From contig NZ_JACJOF010000007.1 in the NCBI RefSeq assembly GCF_014695395.1, positions 1-64,000 on the forward strand: a DNA stretch of 64,000 nt. The letters run 5' to 3'. Each line of letters begins with the position of its first letter. Positions within the stretch are counted from its first letter, which is position 1. Origin of the DNA: Nodosilinea sp. FACHB-131. GTDB lineage: Bacteria > Cyanobacteriota > Cyanobacteriia > Phormidesmidales > Phormidesmidaceae. The position numbers and the translations under genes are program-made. Shown in pieces: positions 41,435 to 49,759 of the stretch. Under the pieces are notes generated by a model. It was given only the letters and a program-made list of their open reading frames with translations. It was not told the DNA's origin and ran no database searches.

Positions 41435-43348
41435 ATGGATATTGCTGCCAACGGCGCGATCGCGGCGGCGTATTTCATCATTCCCCTAACGCTGTTGCCG
41501 CTGCTGCTGACGGCCCGACGCGACATTTGGCTCAACCTGCTGCTAATGATGATGTTCATCTTTAGCTGCGGCGTCGGTCACACCCTCAGCGCTATGCACT
41601 TCCACAACGCCTTTTGGCACTGGGTCACGGCGGGGGTGTCTTGGGCGGCGGTTTTGACTTTGCTCACCAGCCAAACCCGACTGCGCTATCTGGGGGAAAC
41701 CTTTAACTTACTAGAGGCCACCTGGGAACAGGCGCTCACCGGCAAGCTGCTCTGCCAGCGTGTCGGCGACGACCTGACGATGATCAAGCTCAACCCCGCC
41801 GCCAGGGTGATCACCAAAGGCTTGCTGAAGCCGGGCGATCGCCTCTGCGAAAAAATGCCCACCCACCGCCAGCGGGTTTACCCCTATCAGGTTTCGCTCA
41901 TCGAGCTTTACCTGGCGGCCCTTGAGTCCGGTGAGCCCAAGCGGCTTGAATACCAGTACAAGGGCGAAATTTCGGGCTGGTACATGACCCTGGTTACGCC
42001 GCTCTCCCCAGAGCTGCTCTACATGACCTTTACGGAGGTGAGCGGTGTTATTCACGACCCGCTCACGGGCCTTTACAACCGCCGCGTGCTGGAGATGGAG
42101 CTAGAGGCTTGGGAGGTGTGCCTCTTTATTGATCTCGATCGCTTCAAGCTGATCAATGACCAGCGGGGCCACTACCTGGGCGATGAGCTGCTCAAGGCCG
42201 TTGCTGGGGTATTGCAAGACCATGCGCAAACCCACAACGGCATTGCGGTGCGCAACGGTGGCGACGAATTTTTGCTGCTGCTGCCCGACTCCAACCCGAT
42301 GCCACCGGAGCCCTGCCCGATGCCGGTTGCCATTGCCACCAGCGTGCTCGAGGCAATCTTAGCGATCGAAATCGAAGGGGCCAGCGTCGGTGCCTCCATC
42401 GGCGTAGCCAGCGGCACCATCGACGCCTTCGAGGAAGATACCTCAATTAACCGACTGCTCCAGGCCGCCGAAACCGCGCTGCGAGAGGCCAAACGCAACC
42501 GCCGCTCTAACTCACCTCAGCACCGCATTCAGGTGTGGAACTACAACTTGGCTCGGCGGCGGCTGCGCCAGATTACCCTCGAAGCCTACCTAGAACAGCG
42601 CAGCAGCGAAGCCGAGTTTTGGCTCGCCTATCAGCCCATCTGCAACATGACAACCGGTGCCATTGTTGGAGCTGAAGCTCTCATCCGGTGGGATTCGACT
42701 CATCTCGGTCGAGTCTCACCCTCAGAGTTTATTCCTGTGGCCGAAGCGACTGGGCTGGTGCACCGCATTAGCGACTGGGTGCTCTGCCACGCCCTAGAGC
42801 AACTGGCCCAGTGGCAGGAGATCGCTCCCCAATTTACGCTTTCTGTCAACATCAGCCCCCTAGAGCTTGAGGATGACGACTTTTTAGAGCGCGTCATGGA
42901 GCGGGTGATGGGGGCCGGCATTGCCAGCAACCACTTTGGCATCGAAATTACCGAGCGCGGCATCTACAACAACCTCGATCGCTACCTGCAAGGCCTGCAA
43001 GGGCTGCGGGATATGTCGCTGCGGCTTAAGGTCGACGACTTTGGTATGGGACAGTCGGGCCTGGCCCAGCTACTACAGTTTCGCTTCGATGAAGTCAAGG
43101 TCGACCGCTTTTTCATACCGACCAATGCTCAAAACTTAGAGAAAGTGGCGATTTGTCGGGCGATCGCAAATCTGTCGGAGGGCATTAACTTTAGTCTGGT
43201 GGCTGAGGGCATTGAGCAGGCCAGCCAGCGCGACCTGATGCTGTCGCTAAACTACACCTACGGCCAAGGCTATCTATTCTCTCGACCCATGACCGCCGCA
43301 AACTTGACGACCCTGCTGCGAGAAGGGACCTGTTTAGCCGCACTGTGA
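41435..43348 (+). CDS. Membrane sensor with ethylene-receptor-like domain, PAS-like domain, GGDEF and EAL
   Basis: A 637-residue protein from the ATG at 41435 (GGGAGGG upstream). Residues 8-85 make three hydrophobic helices whose key residues match the ethylene-binding domain: AYFIIPL in helix 1 and C45-x-x-x-H49 (CGVGH) in helix 2. In ETR1 the equivalent Cys65 and His69 hold copper; the position matching ETR1 Asp25 is Asn6 here. A PAS-like region follows (about 100-195), then GGDEF (NGGDEFLLL, no RxxD inhibitory site visible) and EAL (AEALIRW, SVNISPLEL, EITER, DDFGMGQSG, AEGIEQ). Both catalytic domains look intact, so it probably makes and/or breaks c-di-GMP. The ligand is inferred only. 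Confidence 0.85.
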   Translation: MDIAANGAIAAAYFIIPLTLLPLLLTARRDIWLNLLLMMMFIFSCGVGHTLSAMHFHNAFWHWVTAGVSWAAVLTLLTSQTRLRYLGETFNLLEATWEQALTGKLLCQRVGDDLTMIKLNPAARVITKGLLKPGDRLCEKMPTHRQRVYPYQVSLIELYLAALESGEPKRLEYQYKGEISGWYMTLVTPLSPELLYMTFTEVSGVIHDPLTGLYNRRVLEMELEAWEVCLFIDLDRFKLINDQRGHYLGDELLKAVAGVLQDHAQTHNGIAVRNGGDEFLLLLPDSNPMPPEPCPMPVAIATSVLEAILAIEIEGASVGASIGVASGTIDAFEEDTSINRLLQAAETALREAKRNRRSNSPQHRIQVWNYNLARRRLRQITLEAYLEQRSSEAEFWLAYQPICNMTTGAIVGAEALIRWDSTHLGRVSPSEFIPVAEATGLVHRISDWVLCHALEQLAQWQEIAPQFTLSVNISPLELEDDDFLERVMERVMGAGIASNHFGIEITERGIYNNLDRYLQGLQGLRDMSLRLKVDDFGMGQSGLAQLLQFRFDEVKVDRFFIPTNAQNLEKVAICRAIANLSEGINFSLVAEGIEQASQRDLMLSLNYTYGQGYLFSRPMTAANLTTLLREGTCLAAL

Positions 43349-43483
43349 AGGGCGTAAGGGAGAAAACGGTAGCTTACAATACAAAATATTGCTATTTGAT
43401 TGAGTCGATTCGACCTGGCGGCACCTTAATAACAGCGGCACTATTTGCTGCTCACCAATCCCTTCATCCCCTGGTGTTTGTCT

Positions 43484-44773
43484 ATGGCCTCCATTTTGTC
43501 CGATGCTAACCGCCGTCTAGAGCGGGCGCTTAAGTACGTTTCGATTTCTGAGGATGCCTCTGAACGGCTGCGATATCCCAAGGCCAGTCTCACCGTGTCG
43601 ATTCCGGTGCGGATGGACAACGGCACCCTGAAAGTCTTTCAAGGCTATCGAGTGCGCTACGACGACACGCGCGGCCCCACCAAGGGCGGCATTCGCTTTC
43701 ACCCCGATGTCACCCTCGACGAGGTTCAGTCGCTGGCGTTTTGGATGACCTTTAAGTGCGCGGCGCTGAATTTGCCTCTGGGTGGGGCAAAAGGTGGCGT
43801 CACCGTAAACCCCAAGGAGCTGTCGAAATTCGAGCTAGAGCGCTTGAGTCGGGGGTATATTGACGCGATCGCCAACTTTATCGGCCCCGATGTCGACGTG
43901 CCCGCCCCCGACGTCTACACCAACCCCATGATCATGGGTTGGATGATGGATCAGTACAGCATCATCTGCCGCAAGCTGAGCCCGGCGGTGATTACTGGCA
44001 AACCCCTGAGCATGGGCGGCAGTCAGGGGCGCGACACGGCCACCGGCACCGGCGCTTTCTACGTGCTGCAGGCGATGATGGCTAAATTTGGCCAGGTGCC
44101 TCAAAACACCACTGTTGCAGTGCAGGGGTTTGGCAACGCCGGCAGCGTCATCGCCCGGCTGCTGTTCGATGCGGGCTACCGAGTTGTGGCAGTCAGCGAC
44201 TCCCAGGGCGGCGTCTATTCCCCGTCAGGGCTAGATATCCCCAGCATTCAGCAGTTTAAGACCTCGACCCGCAGCCTCAAAGCGGTGTACTGCGAAGGCA
44301 CCGTGTGCAACATCGTGGAGGATCACTCTGTGGTCACCAACGATGAACTGCTGGCCCTGGATGTCGATATTTTGATTCCGGCAGCGCTGGAAAATCAAAT
44401 CACCGCCGAGAATGCCAACACCATTCAGGCTCGCTATATCTTTGAGGTGGCCAACGGCCCCGTAACTTCCGAGGCCGATCGCATCTTAGAAGCCAAAGAC
44501 ATCTACGTCTTCCCCGATATTTTGGTTAACGCAGGCGGCGTCACCGTCAGCTATTTTGAATGGGTGCAAAACCGCAGCGGTCTCTACTGGTCGGTGGAGG
44601 ATGTCAACGCCCGCCTCAAAACCATGATGGTGACCGAGGGTGAACGCATCTGGCAAATTGCCCAGGAGCTGGCAATTTCTCCGCGCACTGCCGCCTACGT
44701 GCACGCCCTCGATCGCTTGGGCGATGCCCTCAATGCCAAGGGCACCCGCGACTACTACGTCAGCGGTATTTAA
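43484..44773 (+). CDS. gdhA: Glu/Leu/Phe/Val dehydrogenase (NADP-type glutamate dehydrogenase)
   Basis: A 429-residue glutamate dehydrogenase: the catalytic stretch LPLGGAKGGVTVNPKELS contains the active Lys, VDVPAPDVYTNP, GRDTATGTGA and the Rossmann motif VQGFGNAGSVIARLL follow, then NILIPAALENQIT-like DILIPAALENQ. It links 2-oxoglutarate and ammonia to glutamate. The start at 43484 (MASILSDANRRLERAL) agrees with the family; the frame is open to 43445. In cyanobacteria this enzyme supports growth in late phase or when GOGAT is limiting (family knowledge). Confidence 0.9.
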   Translation: MASILSDANRRLERALKYVSISEDASERLRYPKASLTVSIPVRMDNGTLKVFQGYRVRYDDTRGPTKGGIRFHPDVTLDEVQSLAFWMTFKCAALNLPLGGAKGGVTVNPKELSKFELERLSRGYIDAIANFIGPDVDVPAPDVYTNPMIMGWMMDQYSIICRKLSPAVITGKPLSMGGSQGRDTATGTGAFYVLQAMMAKFGQVPQNTTVAVQGFGNAGSVIARLLFDAGYRVVAVSDSQGGVYSPSGLDIPSIQQFKTSTRSLKAVYCEGTVCNIVEDHSVVTNDELLALDVDILIPAALENQITAENANTIQARYIFEVANGPVTSEADRILEAKDIYVFPDILVNAGGVTVSYFEWVQNRSGLYWSVEDVNARLKTMMVTEGERIWQIAQELAISPRTAAYVHALDRLGDALNAKGTRDYYVSGI

Positions 44774-44837
44774 GACCTGGAGAATGCAGGATAAGGACGG
44801 GAGTTAGAGGGGTGAGACGTGAACCTTTTTACAAGGT

Positions 44838-45581
44838 TTACGCTGACTGGGGCAACATTGCCGCCATTGCCTTCTCTAGCCCCTTGGGATCACTGAGCAG
44901 TTGGGCTGCGATCGCCTGGGCCTGCTCGCCGGGATATACATCCTCAACCCCATCAATGACTGCTTGAAGGGCCGCCTGGGCTACCGCTGCGGGGGCCACC
45001 TTGGGAGGCGGAAAGTGCTGGCTACTCTCAGTATCTACCGTTGCGGGCATGACGCCGATGACGAGGGTATTTTGGGCTGCCAACTCTGCCCGTACCCCCT
45101 GGGTCAAGATATAGCCTGCCCCTTTAGACGCGCTGTAGGAGGCATTCATAGGGAAATTAACTCGGCCCAAAATGCTGAGCATGTTGACGATCGCACCCCC
45201 ACCATTGGCCTTGAGCACTGGCGCAAACGCGCGACACATCGTCAAAGTGCCAAAGTAATTTACCTCAAGCTCAGCCCGCGCTGCGGAGAGATCGGGTGCA
45301 GAAATAAACCCCTGCATCAGGGCAATACCCGCATTGTTGATCAGCAAATTTACATCGCCACACTGGGCGGCTGCCGCCTTTACCGTTGCCTCATCGGTAA
45401 TATCTAAAGCAACCGGAATAATGCGGTCTGGATCGAGCGCAACCAAATTATCTAAGCTTTTAAGCTGGCGCGCTCCGGCATAGATTCGAGCTGCTCCCAT
45501 TGCTCGTAAGGTGTCAATATAGTATTGCCCTATACCACCGTTAGCTCCCGTTACCAGCGCTACAGCGTTTTCTACCTGCAT
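44838..45581 (-). CDS. SDR family oxidoreductase, divergent from an HxlR regulator
   Basis: A 247-residue classical SDR: VTGANGGIGQYYIDTL (cofactor loop), a dinucleotide-binding acidic region ALDITDEATVKA, NNAG, and the catalytic NMLSILGRVNFPMNASYSASKGAG (Ser, Tyr, Lys). Substrate unknown. It is divergent from the HxlR gene at 45697 and the shared spacer has a perfect 9-bp inverted repeat, so it is likely the regulator's target, as in many HxlR-controlled carbonyl or quinone detoxification genes. Confidence 0.85.
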   Translation of the reverse strand: MQVENAVALVTGANGGIGQYYIDTLRAMGAARIYAGARQLKSLDNLVALDPDRIIPVALDITDEATVKAAAAQCGDVNLLINNAGIALMQGFISAPDLSAARAELEVNYFGTLTMCRAFAPVLKANGGGAIVNMLSILGRVNFPMNASYSASKGAGYILTQGVRAELAAQNTLVIGVMPATVDTESSQHFPPPKVAPAAVAQAALQAVIDGVEDVYPGEQAQAIAAQLLSDPKGLEKAMAAMLPQSA

Positions 45582-45641
45582 GTCAGCGGCCTTTTTTCTA
45601 ACCCGTTTTTACAACGGTATACTGAGTCCTGAGGTTTGCAA

Positions 45642-45665
45642 AGTACTTACTTTTTCGTAAGTACT
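45642..45665. promoter_or_regulatory. Probable HxlR operator between SDR and HxlR genes
   Basis: AGTACTTAC (45642-45650), six bases, GTAAGTACT (45657-45665): a perfect inverted repeat. A -10-like TATGAT lies at 45676-45681, so the operator covers the -35 region of the rightward HxlR gene. It contains TTAC/GTAA halves as seen in other HxlR/YodB-type operators (family knowledge). Confidence 0.7.
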
Positions 45666-45696
45666 CAGGCTTCGTTATGATTAACCAAAATGAACG

Positions 45697-46038
45697 ATGC
45701 CAGAGATAACTACCGAAGGAACAGAATTTGTTAAAGCAACTTTAAAGGTGCTAGGCGGTAAGTGGAAAATCTTAATTCTCTGGCATTTGCGCGACGAAGC
45801 AAAGCGCTTTAGTGAGCTAAAGCGCCTAATGCTTGACGTGAGCGAAAAAGTCCTTACTCAGCAGCTTCGAGAGTTAGAAGCTGATGGCATTGTGCTGCGG
45901 ATTTCGCACCCGAGCAAATCCCCCAAGGTAGAGTACTCTTTCACCGACTATGGCCGGAGCTTAGTGCCGGTGTTGCAGTCGTTGTGCCAGTGGGGCGAGG
46001 TGCATTTAGCCCTTTATAGTGACCTACCCCGGCAATAA
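45697..46038 (+). CDS. HxlR-family transcriptional regulator 1
   Basis: A 113-residue winged-helix protein of the HxlR type: VLGGKWKILILWHLRDEAKRFSELKRLMLDVSEKVLTQQLRELEADGIVLR carries the helix-turn-helix and wing. It lacks the N-terminal cysteine found in redox-sensing relatives; its only Cys is near residue 98 (QSLCQWGEV). It probably represses itself and the divergent SDR through the operator at 45642. The signal is unknown. Confidence 0.87.
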   Translation: MPEITTEGTEFVKATLKVLGGKWKILILWHLRDEAKRFSELKRLMLDVSEKVLTQQLRELEADGIVLRISHPSKSPKVEYSFTDYGRSLVPVLQSLCQWGEVHLALYSDLPRQ

Positions 46039-46090
46039 CAGGTGGTGGTCTCAGAACTCGGAAGACCACTTGTGACTAAGCATTGTCGGC

Positions 46091-46699
46091 CTAGGCCGGA
46101 ACAGCCACTTTTTGCGAGGTCCAGCGCTCGACAGCGGCGGCAATGCGCTGGCCAAACAGCTCGGCGGTGAGGCGATCGCCCGACTCGAGGGTGGCGGGGC
46201 TACCATCCATCGTCATGGGGCTCTGGCCCATAATTCCTAAGAACGAGCCTAGGCGGTTGATGCCGTCGGTTTTGCCCTGGTACTGACTGGGCATGTCGGT
46301 GGCCCCCACCCACACCATGCCGTGCTGAGCTGCATTGATAGATAGATACAGCAGCGTGCCCTGCTTGTCGCCGCTGGGGGAGCTGGAGTGGGTAAAACCG
46401 GCGGCGATTTTGTCCTTCCACTGCTGCACGAACCAGGCAGAGCTAGCCCCGTCAATAAAAGCTTTGAACTGAGCTGCCACGCCGCCCATGTAAGTGGGCG
46501 AGCCAAACACAATGGCATCGGCTGTACTCAAACGGGCCATAAATACATCATCTTGCCAGCGACCAGCCGTAATTTGCTCACCAGTAATGCGCAGCAGATC
46601 GGCGGTGTGACCCGCTTCGCGCACTCCAGCGGCGATCGCTTCAGCCATGAGATGGGTGTGCCCACCTCCAGAAAAGTAAACAACTGCGATGGTTGACAT
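46091..46699 (-). CDS. Flavodoxin-family NAD(P)H:quinone oxidoreductase (WrbA-like)
   Basis: A 202-residue flavoprotein. VYFSGGGHTHLMAEAIAAGV is an FMN-phosphate loop, FGSPTYMGGVAAQFKAFIDG the flavodoxin/WrbA second loop, and AAGFTHSSSPSGDKQGTLLYL the third FMN-contact region. Related enzymes reduce quinones by two electrons. It is divergent from HxlR regulator 2 and probably controlled by it. The tail WTSQKVAVPA is outside the core fold. Confidence 0.82.
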   Translation of the reverse strand: MSTIAVVYFSGGGHTHLMAEAIAAGVREAGHTADLLRITGEQITAGRWQDDVFMARLSTADAIVFGSPTYMGGVAAQFKAFIDGASSAWFVQQWKDKIAAGFTHSSSPSGDKQGTLLYLSINAAQHGMVWVGATDMPSQYQGKTDGINRLGSFLGIMGQSPMTMDGSPATLESGDRLTAELFGQRIAAAVERWTSQKVAVPA

Positions 46700-46733
46700 A
46701 GAGCGGTACGGCGAAAGCTACGCCTAGATACTA

Positions 46734-46778
46734 AAAGTAACTACTTACCGAAGTAAAGTAGGAACCTCAAAGTAACTA
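46734..46778. promoter_or_regulatory. Repeat cluster in the HxlR2 / flavoprotein spacer
   Basis: AAAGTAACTA occurs directly repeated at 46734-46743 and 46769-46778 (35 bases apart). Between them TACTT (46742-46746) and AAGTA (46751-46755) form an inverted repeat. The AGTA/TACTT content resembles the operator at 45642. Likely binding sites for HxlR regulator 2, but no promoter was fixed. Confidence 0.5.
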
Positions 46779-46882
46779 GTAGTTTGCAGAAGAAGTATTC
46801 TGGTAACAGAGCAAGACAAGGTTAACGGGTTAAGGCCTGCCTGCGCCCTGCTTACAGCATTCTGAACGGTCCCCAATCTCCT

Positions 46883-47272
46883 ATGGCACGATTGACCAAC
46901 GATCGCAACTCCTGCCCCGTCAGCATTTTAATGAACCTGCTGTCAGGGCCCTGGACCATGTACATTATCTGGAAACTGTCTACCAGTGGCCCCATGCGGT
47001 TTGGGGCGTTGCGTCGCCAGGTGGAGGGGATCTCGACCAAAATGCTCACCGAGCGCCTGCGGATGCTGGAGCAAGAGGGTATTGTCCATCGTCACTACGA
47101 GCCCACCGTGCCGCCCCAGGTCACCTATAGCCTGACCGAGCGCGCGGGCGAACTGGTAGCCATTCTCGACCAGCTCAATGGTCTGGCCCAGCGCTGGTAT
47201 GGTGACTTGCCCGACTGTGGAGCACCCCAGGCCCAGACAGAGGCGCTAGAAGAAACTACAGTTTTGTTTTAG
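46883..47272 (+). CDS. HxlR-family transcriptional regulator 2 (with N-terminal Cys)
   Basis: A 129-residue HxlR protein: NDRNSCPVSILMNLLSGPWTMYIIWKLSTSGPMRFGALRRQVEGISTKMLTERLRMLEQEGIVHR. The Cys before PVSILMNLLSGPW is in the position of the redox-sensing Cys of YodB/HypR/QorR-type regulators, so it may respond to quinones, electrophiles or oxidants. It is divergent from a flavodoxin-type quinone reductase. Its last 27 bases overlap the convergent aat gene. Confidence 0.87.
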   Translation: MARLTNDRNSCPVSILMNLLSGPWTMYIIWKLSTSGPMRFGALRRQVEGISTKMLTERLRMLEQEGIVHRHYEPTVPPQVTYSLTERAGELVAILDQLNGLAQRWYGDLPDCGAPQAQTEALEETTVLF

Positions 47273-47833
47273 TGCTACTTTGAGCAGGCTTTTGTACTCG
47301 CGATCGCCAATCACATAGGCCCCAAACCGCTCCAGGTGGGGGTTCATCATCTGGGCATCGAACAGGGCAAAGTGGTGCTGACGCAGGTGTTCGACCAGTT
47401 TTACCATCGCCACCTTAGAACCCTCAGAAATCCGAAAAAACATCGACTCGCCAATGAACGCTCCGCCAATTACCAGGCCGAGAATACCCCCCGCTAACTC
47501 ATCCCCCTGCCAGGTTTCGAAACTGTAGGCCCAGCCCGCCCGATAAAGCTCGGTATAGACCTGCCTGAGTTCGCCCGAGATCCAGGTAGTATCGCGGTCG
47601 GCGCAGCCGCTGACCACCTCTTCAAAGGCTTGGTTGATGGCGACCCGAAAGCGGTTTTGGTTGAGCGATCGCCGCAGCGATTTGGGATAGCGAAAGCGAT
47701 CGTCCAGCGGAATCAACGTGCGCTGACGGCTAGAGTACCAGCCCAAGTCGTCGCCCTCGCCATCGGCCATCAAAAAATACCCCTGGGAGTAACCGCGAAT
47801 GATGGCGTCTAGGTCGTATTTGATGGAGGTCAC
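47246..47833 (-). CDS. aat: Leucyl/phenylalanyl-tRNA-protein transferase
   Basis: A 195-residue Aat enzyme that adds Leu or Phe to N-terminal Lys or Arg, marking proteins for ClpS/ClpAP-type degradation. Landmarks are YSQGYFLMADGE, LGWYSSRQRTLIPL, TWISGELRQVYTELYRAGWAYSFETWQGDELAGGILGLVIGGAFIGESMFF and DAQMMNPHLERFGA. The short N-terminus is usual for cyanobacteria. GTG start at 47831-47833. Convergent with HxlR2, overlapping by 27 bases. Confidence 0.9.
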   Translation of the reverse strand: MTSIKYDLDAIIRGYSQGYFLMADGEGDDLGWYSSRQRTLIPLDDRFRYPKSLRRSLNQNRFRVAINQAFEEVVSGCADRDTTWISGELRQVYTELYRAGWAYSFETWQGDELAGGILGLVIGGAFIGESMFFRISEGSKVAMVKLVEHLRQHHFALFDAQMMNPHLERFGAYVIGDREYKSLLKVALKQNCSFF

Positions 47834-47973
47834 AATAGTTTGAGTAGATGGTGCTCAGGGGCGGGCGAGTAATGTTTCTTGACGCTCAGCCGCCTTCACT
47901 CTAAGGCAGGAATCTGAGACGGTAGTATTGAGTGTACAGAAGGTTTTCTTCGGTTTCCTCACCCCTCAACTCG

Positions 47974-48372
47974 ATGACTGACCCCCTTAGCCCCATTATG
48001 CTGCCGCCGCCAGAGGATGCTCAACAGGAGGGGCAGTGGCTCAAGGCAGCGTTGTTGACCTGGCTGAATGCAGAGTATCTGCCAGAACCGGCCAATCGCA
48101 AAATCGCCGAGCGCGTTTCGCAGGTGTTTGTGCGCCAGCGCATGGAGGGCGAAAACGATGTCGGCTCGCTGGTGATGGCGATCTTAACTGAGCTGCAAGC
48201 CTTTGATTTTTCTGACAGTTTCTACGGTGAGTTTACCGTCGCTAACGCCGTGGGCGACCTCCTGTTCGATAGCTTGGGAATCGATCGCTGCTGCGGCCGC
48301 TCCACCACTCTGGAGGCCAGCCGTGTCGGCAGGCTAGCCGATGGCGGCGATGCAGAAAGAGAGAGCACTTAA
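47974..48372 (+). CDS. Conserved-looking hypothetical protein
   Basis: A 132-residue acidic protein: LPPPEDAQQEGQWLKAALLTWLNAEYLPEPANRKIAERVSQVFVRQRMEGENDVGSLVMAILTELQAF, then FDFSDSFYGEFTVANAVGDLL and a GIDRCCGRS region. The last 20 residues look poorly constrained. No signal or membrane segment. I believe this type is widespread in cyanobacteria but cannot name a family. The start at 47974 was chosen over the frame's earlier opening because the conserved-looking part begins there. Confidence 0.65.
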   Translation: MTDPLSPIMLPPPEDAQQEGQWLKAALLTWLNAEYLPEPANRKIAERVSQVFVRQRMEGENDVGSLVMAILTELQAFDFSDSFYGEFTVANAVGDLLFDSLGIDRCCGRSTTLEASRVGRLADGGDAEREST

Positions 48373-48402
48373 CCTACAGCGATCAGTCGTTATCCTAGGG
48401 CT

Positions 48403-48977
48403 ATGACTTCACTGACCCTAACCCTCGACCCAGTGGTGCGGCTCACCCGCGAACAGTTCTATGAGCTGTGTAAAGTCAACCACGACATTCGCCTCGAGCG
48501 CAGCAGTACAGGAGATTTAATTCTCATGCCACCCACTGGCTGGGAGTCTGGTCGTCAAAATTCTAAGCTCAACCTACGAGTCGGTTCCTGGGCCGAACAA
48601 GATGGCACAGGCTTGGTGTTTATTCTTCCACCGGGTTCTCGCTCCCCAATGGAGCCGATCGCTCGCCAGATGTAGCCTGGGTAGAAAAATCGCGCATTGA
48701 AGCCCTGGCCCCGGACCCCGCCAGGTTTTTACCCTTAGCTCCCGATTTTGTGATTGAGCTGCGATCGGCTACCGACAAACTGGCCACGCTACAGCACAAG
48801 ATGGCCGAGTATCGCGATTGTGGCGTGCGGTTAGGGTGGCTAATCGATCCTTAGGAAAAACGGGTGGAAATTTACCGTTTGGGAAGACCTACAGAGTATT
48901 TGGGCCAGCCAGAACAGCTCTCTGGAGAAGGTGTGCTGCCCGGCTTTGTGCTTAGGCTAGCCGAAATTTGGGGTTGA
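48403..48977 (+). pseudogene. Broken Uma2 family (PD-(D/E)XK-like) gene
   Basis: The frame from 48403 (LTREQFYELCKVNHDIRLERSSTGDLILMPPTG) matches the start of Uma2/DUF820 proteins, but it runs out at 48675. Inserting one base near 48622 restores STGFSLPNGADRSPDVAWVEKSRIEALAPDPARFLPLAPDFVIELRSATDKLATLQHKMAEYRDCGVRLGWLIDP in the next frame. That frame then hits a TAG at 48852-48854 before EKRVEIYRLGRP and ends at 48977. The total is one base short of 192 codons. Uma2 proteins are a large, often inactive family common in cyanobacteria. Confidence 0.85.
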
Positions 48978-49027
48978 GGAGGCCTGCGATCTCACGCTTA
49001 TCGTCAAACATCATGGCTATAACAACA

Positions 49028-49059
49028 AAAGAGGCCTGAGCATCGCTCAGGCCTCTTTA
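49028..49059 (-). terminator. Terminator of rpsN
   Basis: AAAGAGGCCTGAGC (49029-49042) pairs perfectly with GCTCAGGCCTCTTT (49046-49059) around a three-base loop. Read leftward it ends in TTTTGTTG. It lies 48 bases after the rpsN stop and can also act on the plus strand. Confidence 0.85.
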
Positions 49060-49107
49060 AGACTTCATAACCTATACTCGTTCAAGCTCAACGCTCGAAA
49101 GGCTGCT

Positions 49108-49410
49108 CTACCAGCTCGACTTCACCACGCCAGGCAGCAGACCCTGGTGGGCCATCTCGCGCAGCTTGTTGCGGCAGAGGCCGAAGTCGCGATAGTAGCC
49201 ACGAGGGCGACCGGTCATCCAGCAGCGATTGTGCAGGCGAGTCGGCGCGCTGTTGCGGGGAAGTTGCTGAATTTTGCGGTGGACTGCCACCTTCTCTTGC
49301 TGGTTGGCAGCTTTGTCAAACTCTTCTAGCAGGGCCTCACGCTTCTTGGCGTATTGCTCTACCATCTTTTCCCGCTTGCGCTCCCGCGCAATCATGCTTT
49401 TCTTAGCCAT
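49108..49410 (-). CDS. rpsN: 30S ribosomal protein S14
   Basis: A 100-residue S14 of the long, zinc-free type: [48 protein letters not shown] and the end LPGVVKSSW. The CxxC zinc pairs of the short S14 are absent. It stands alone, outside the spc ribosomal cluster, as is usual in cyanobacteria. Confidence 0.96.
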   Translation of the reverse strand: MAKKSMIARERKREKMVEQYAKKREALLEEFDKAANQQEKVAVHRKIQQLPRNSAPTRLHNRCWMTGRPRGYYRDFGLCRNKLREMAHQGLLPGVVKSSW

Positions 49411-49664
49411 TTGGTTTCTCTAGCCGTAAGACCTTTTGATCACAGACACAGTCTACTACTATACGCGACTCAACCCAGGGGAGTAAACCCCGGCACCCAG
49501 GTTTTTTGCCAGTGCCTTGCTGGTAATCCCTGTGTGGAGCTATCCATGGGCAATTCCGCTGATGAGACGGGTTCGGTTTTCTGCCCTCGGAATGGTTCAA
49601 ATACCCAACTAGATTAAAAAAGAGGATTTTTTATTGCCAAAAGAATTGTTTGGCCGGAGTAACG

Positions 49665-49736
49665 ATGACAAGCTTAATCACCTGGATTTTCTTCGCCTGG
49701 GCCATTGGCATTATTGTGGTGCAGTTCATTAGTTAG
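49665..49736 (+). CDS. Very small single-helix membrane protein
   Basis: ATG at 49665 behind GGAG opens a 23-residue frame: MTSLITWIFFAWAIGIIVVQ followed by FIS. Nearly the whole peptide is one hydrophobic helix with Trp and Phe, like the tiny thylakoid subunits of photosystems and cytochrome b6f, but it matches none I remember (not PetN, PetM, PsbM or PsaM). Short size makes chance possible. Confidence 0.4.
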   Translation: MTSLITWIFFAWAIGIIVVQFIS

Positions 49737-49759
49737 CGCCCATACTTTAATGCAACCCT

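Noticed and set aside
44819-44841. Short AACCTT/AAGGTT hairpin between glutamate dehydrogenase and SDR genes
   Set aside because: Six base pairs with an AT-rich loop that runs into the SDR stop; too weak to call a terminator.
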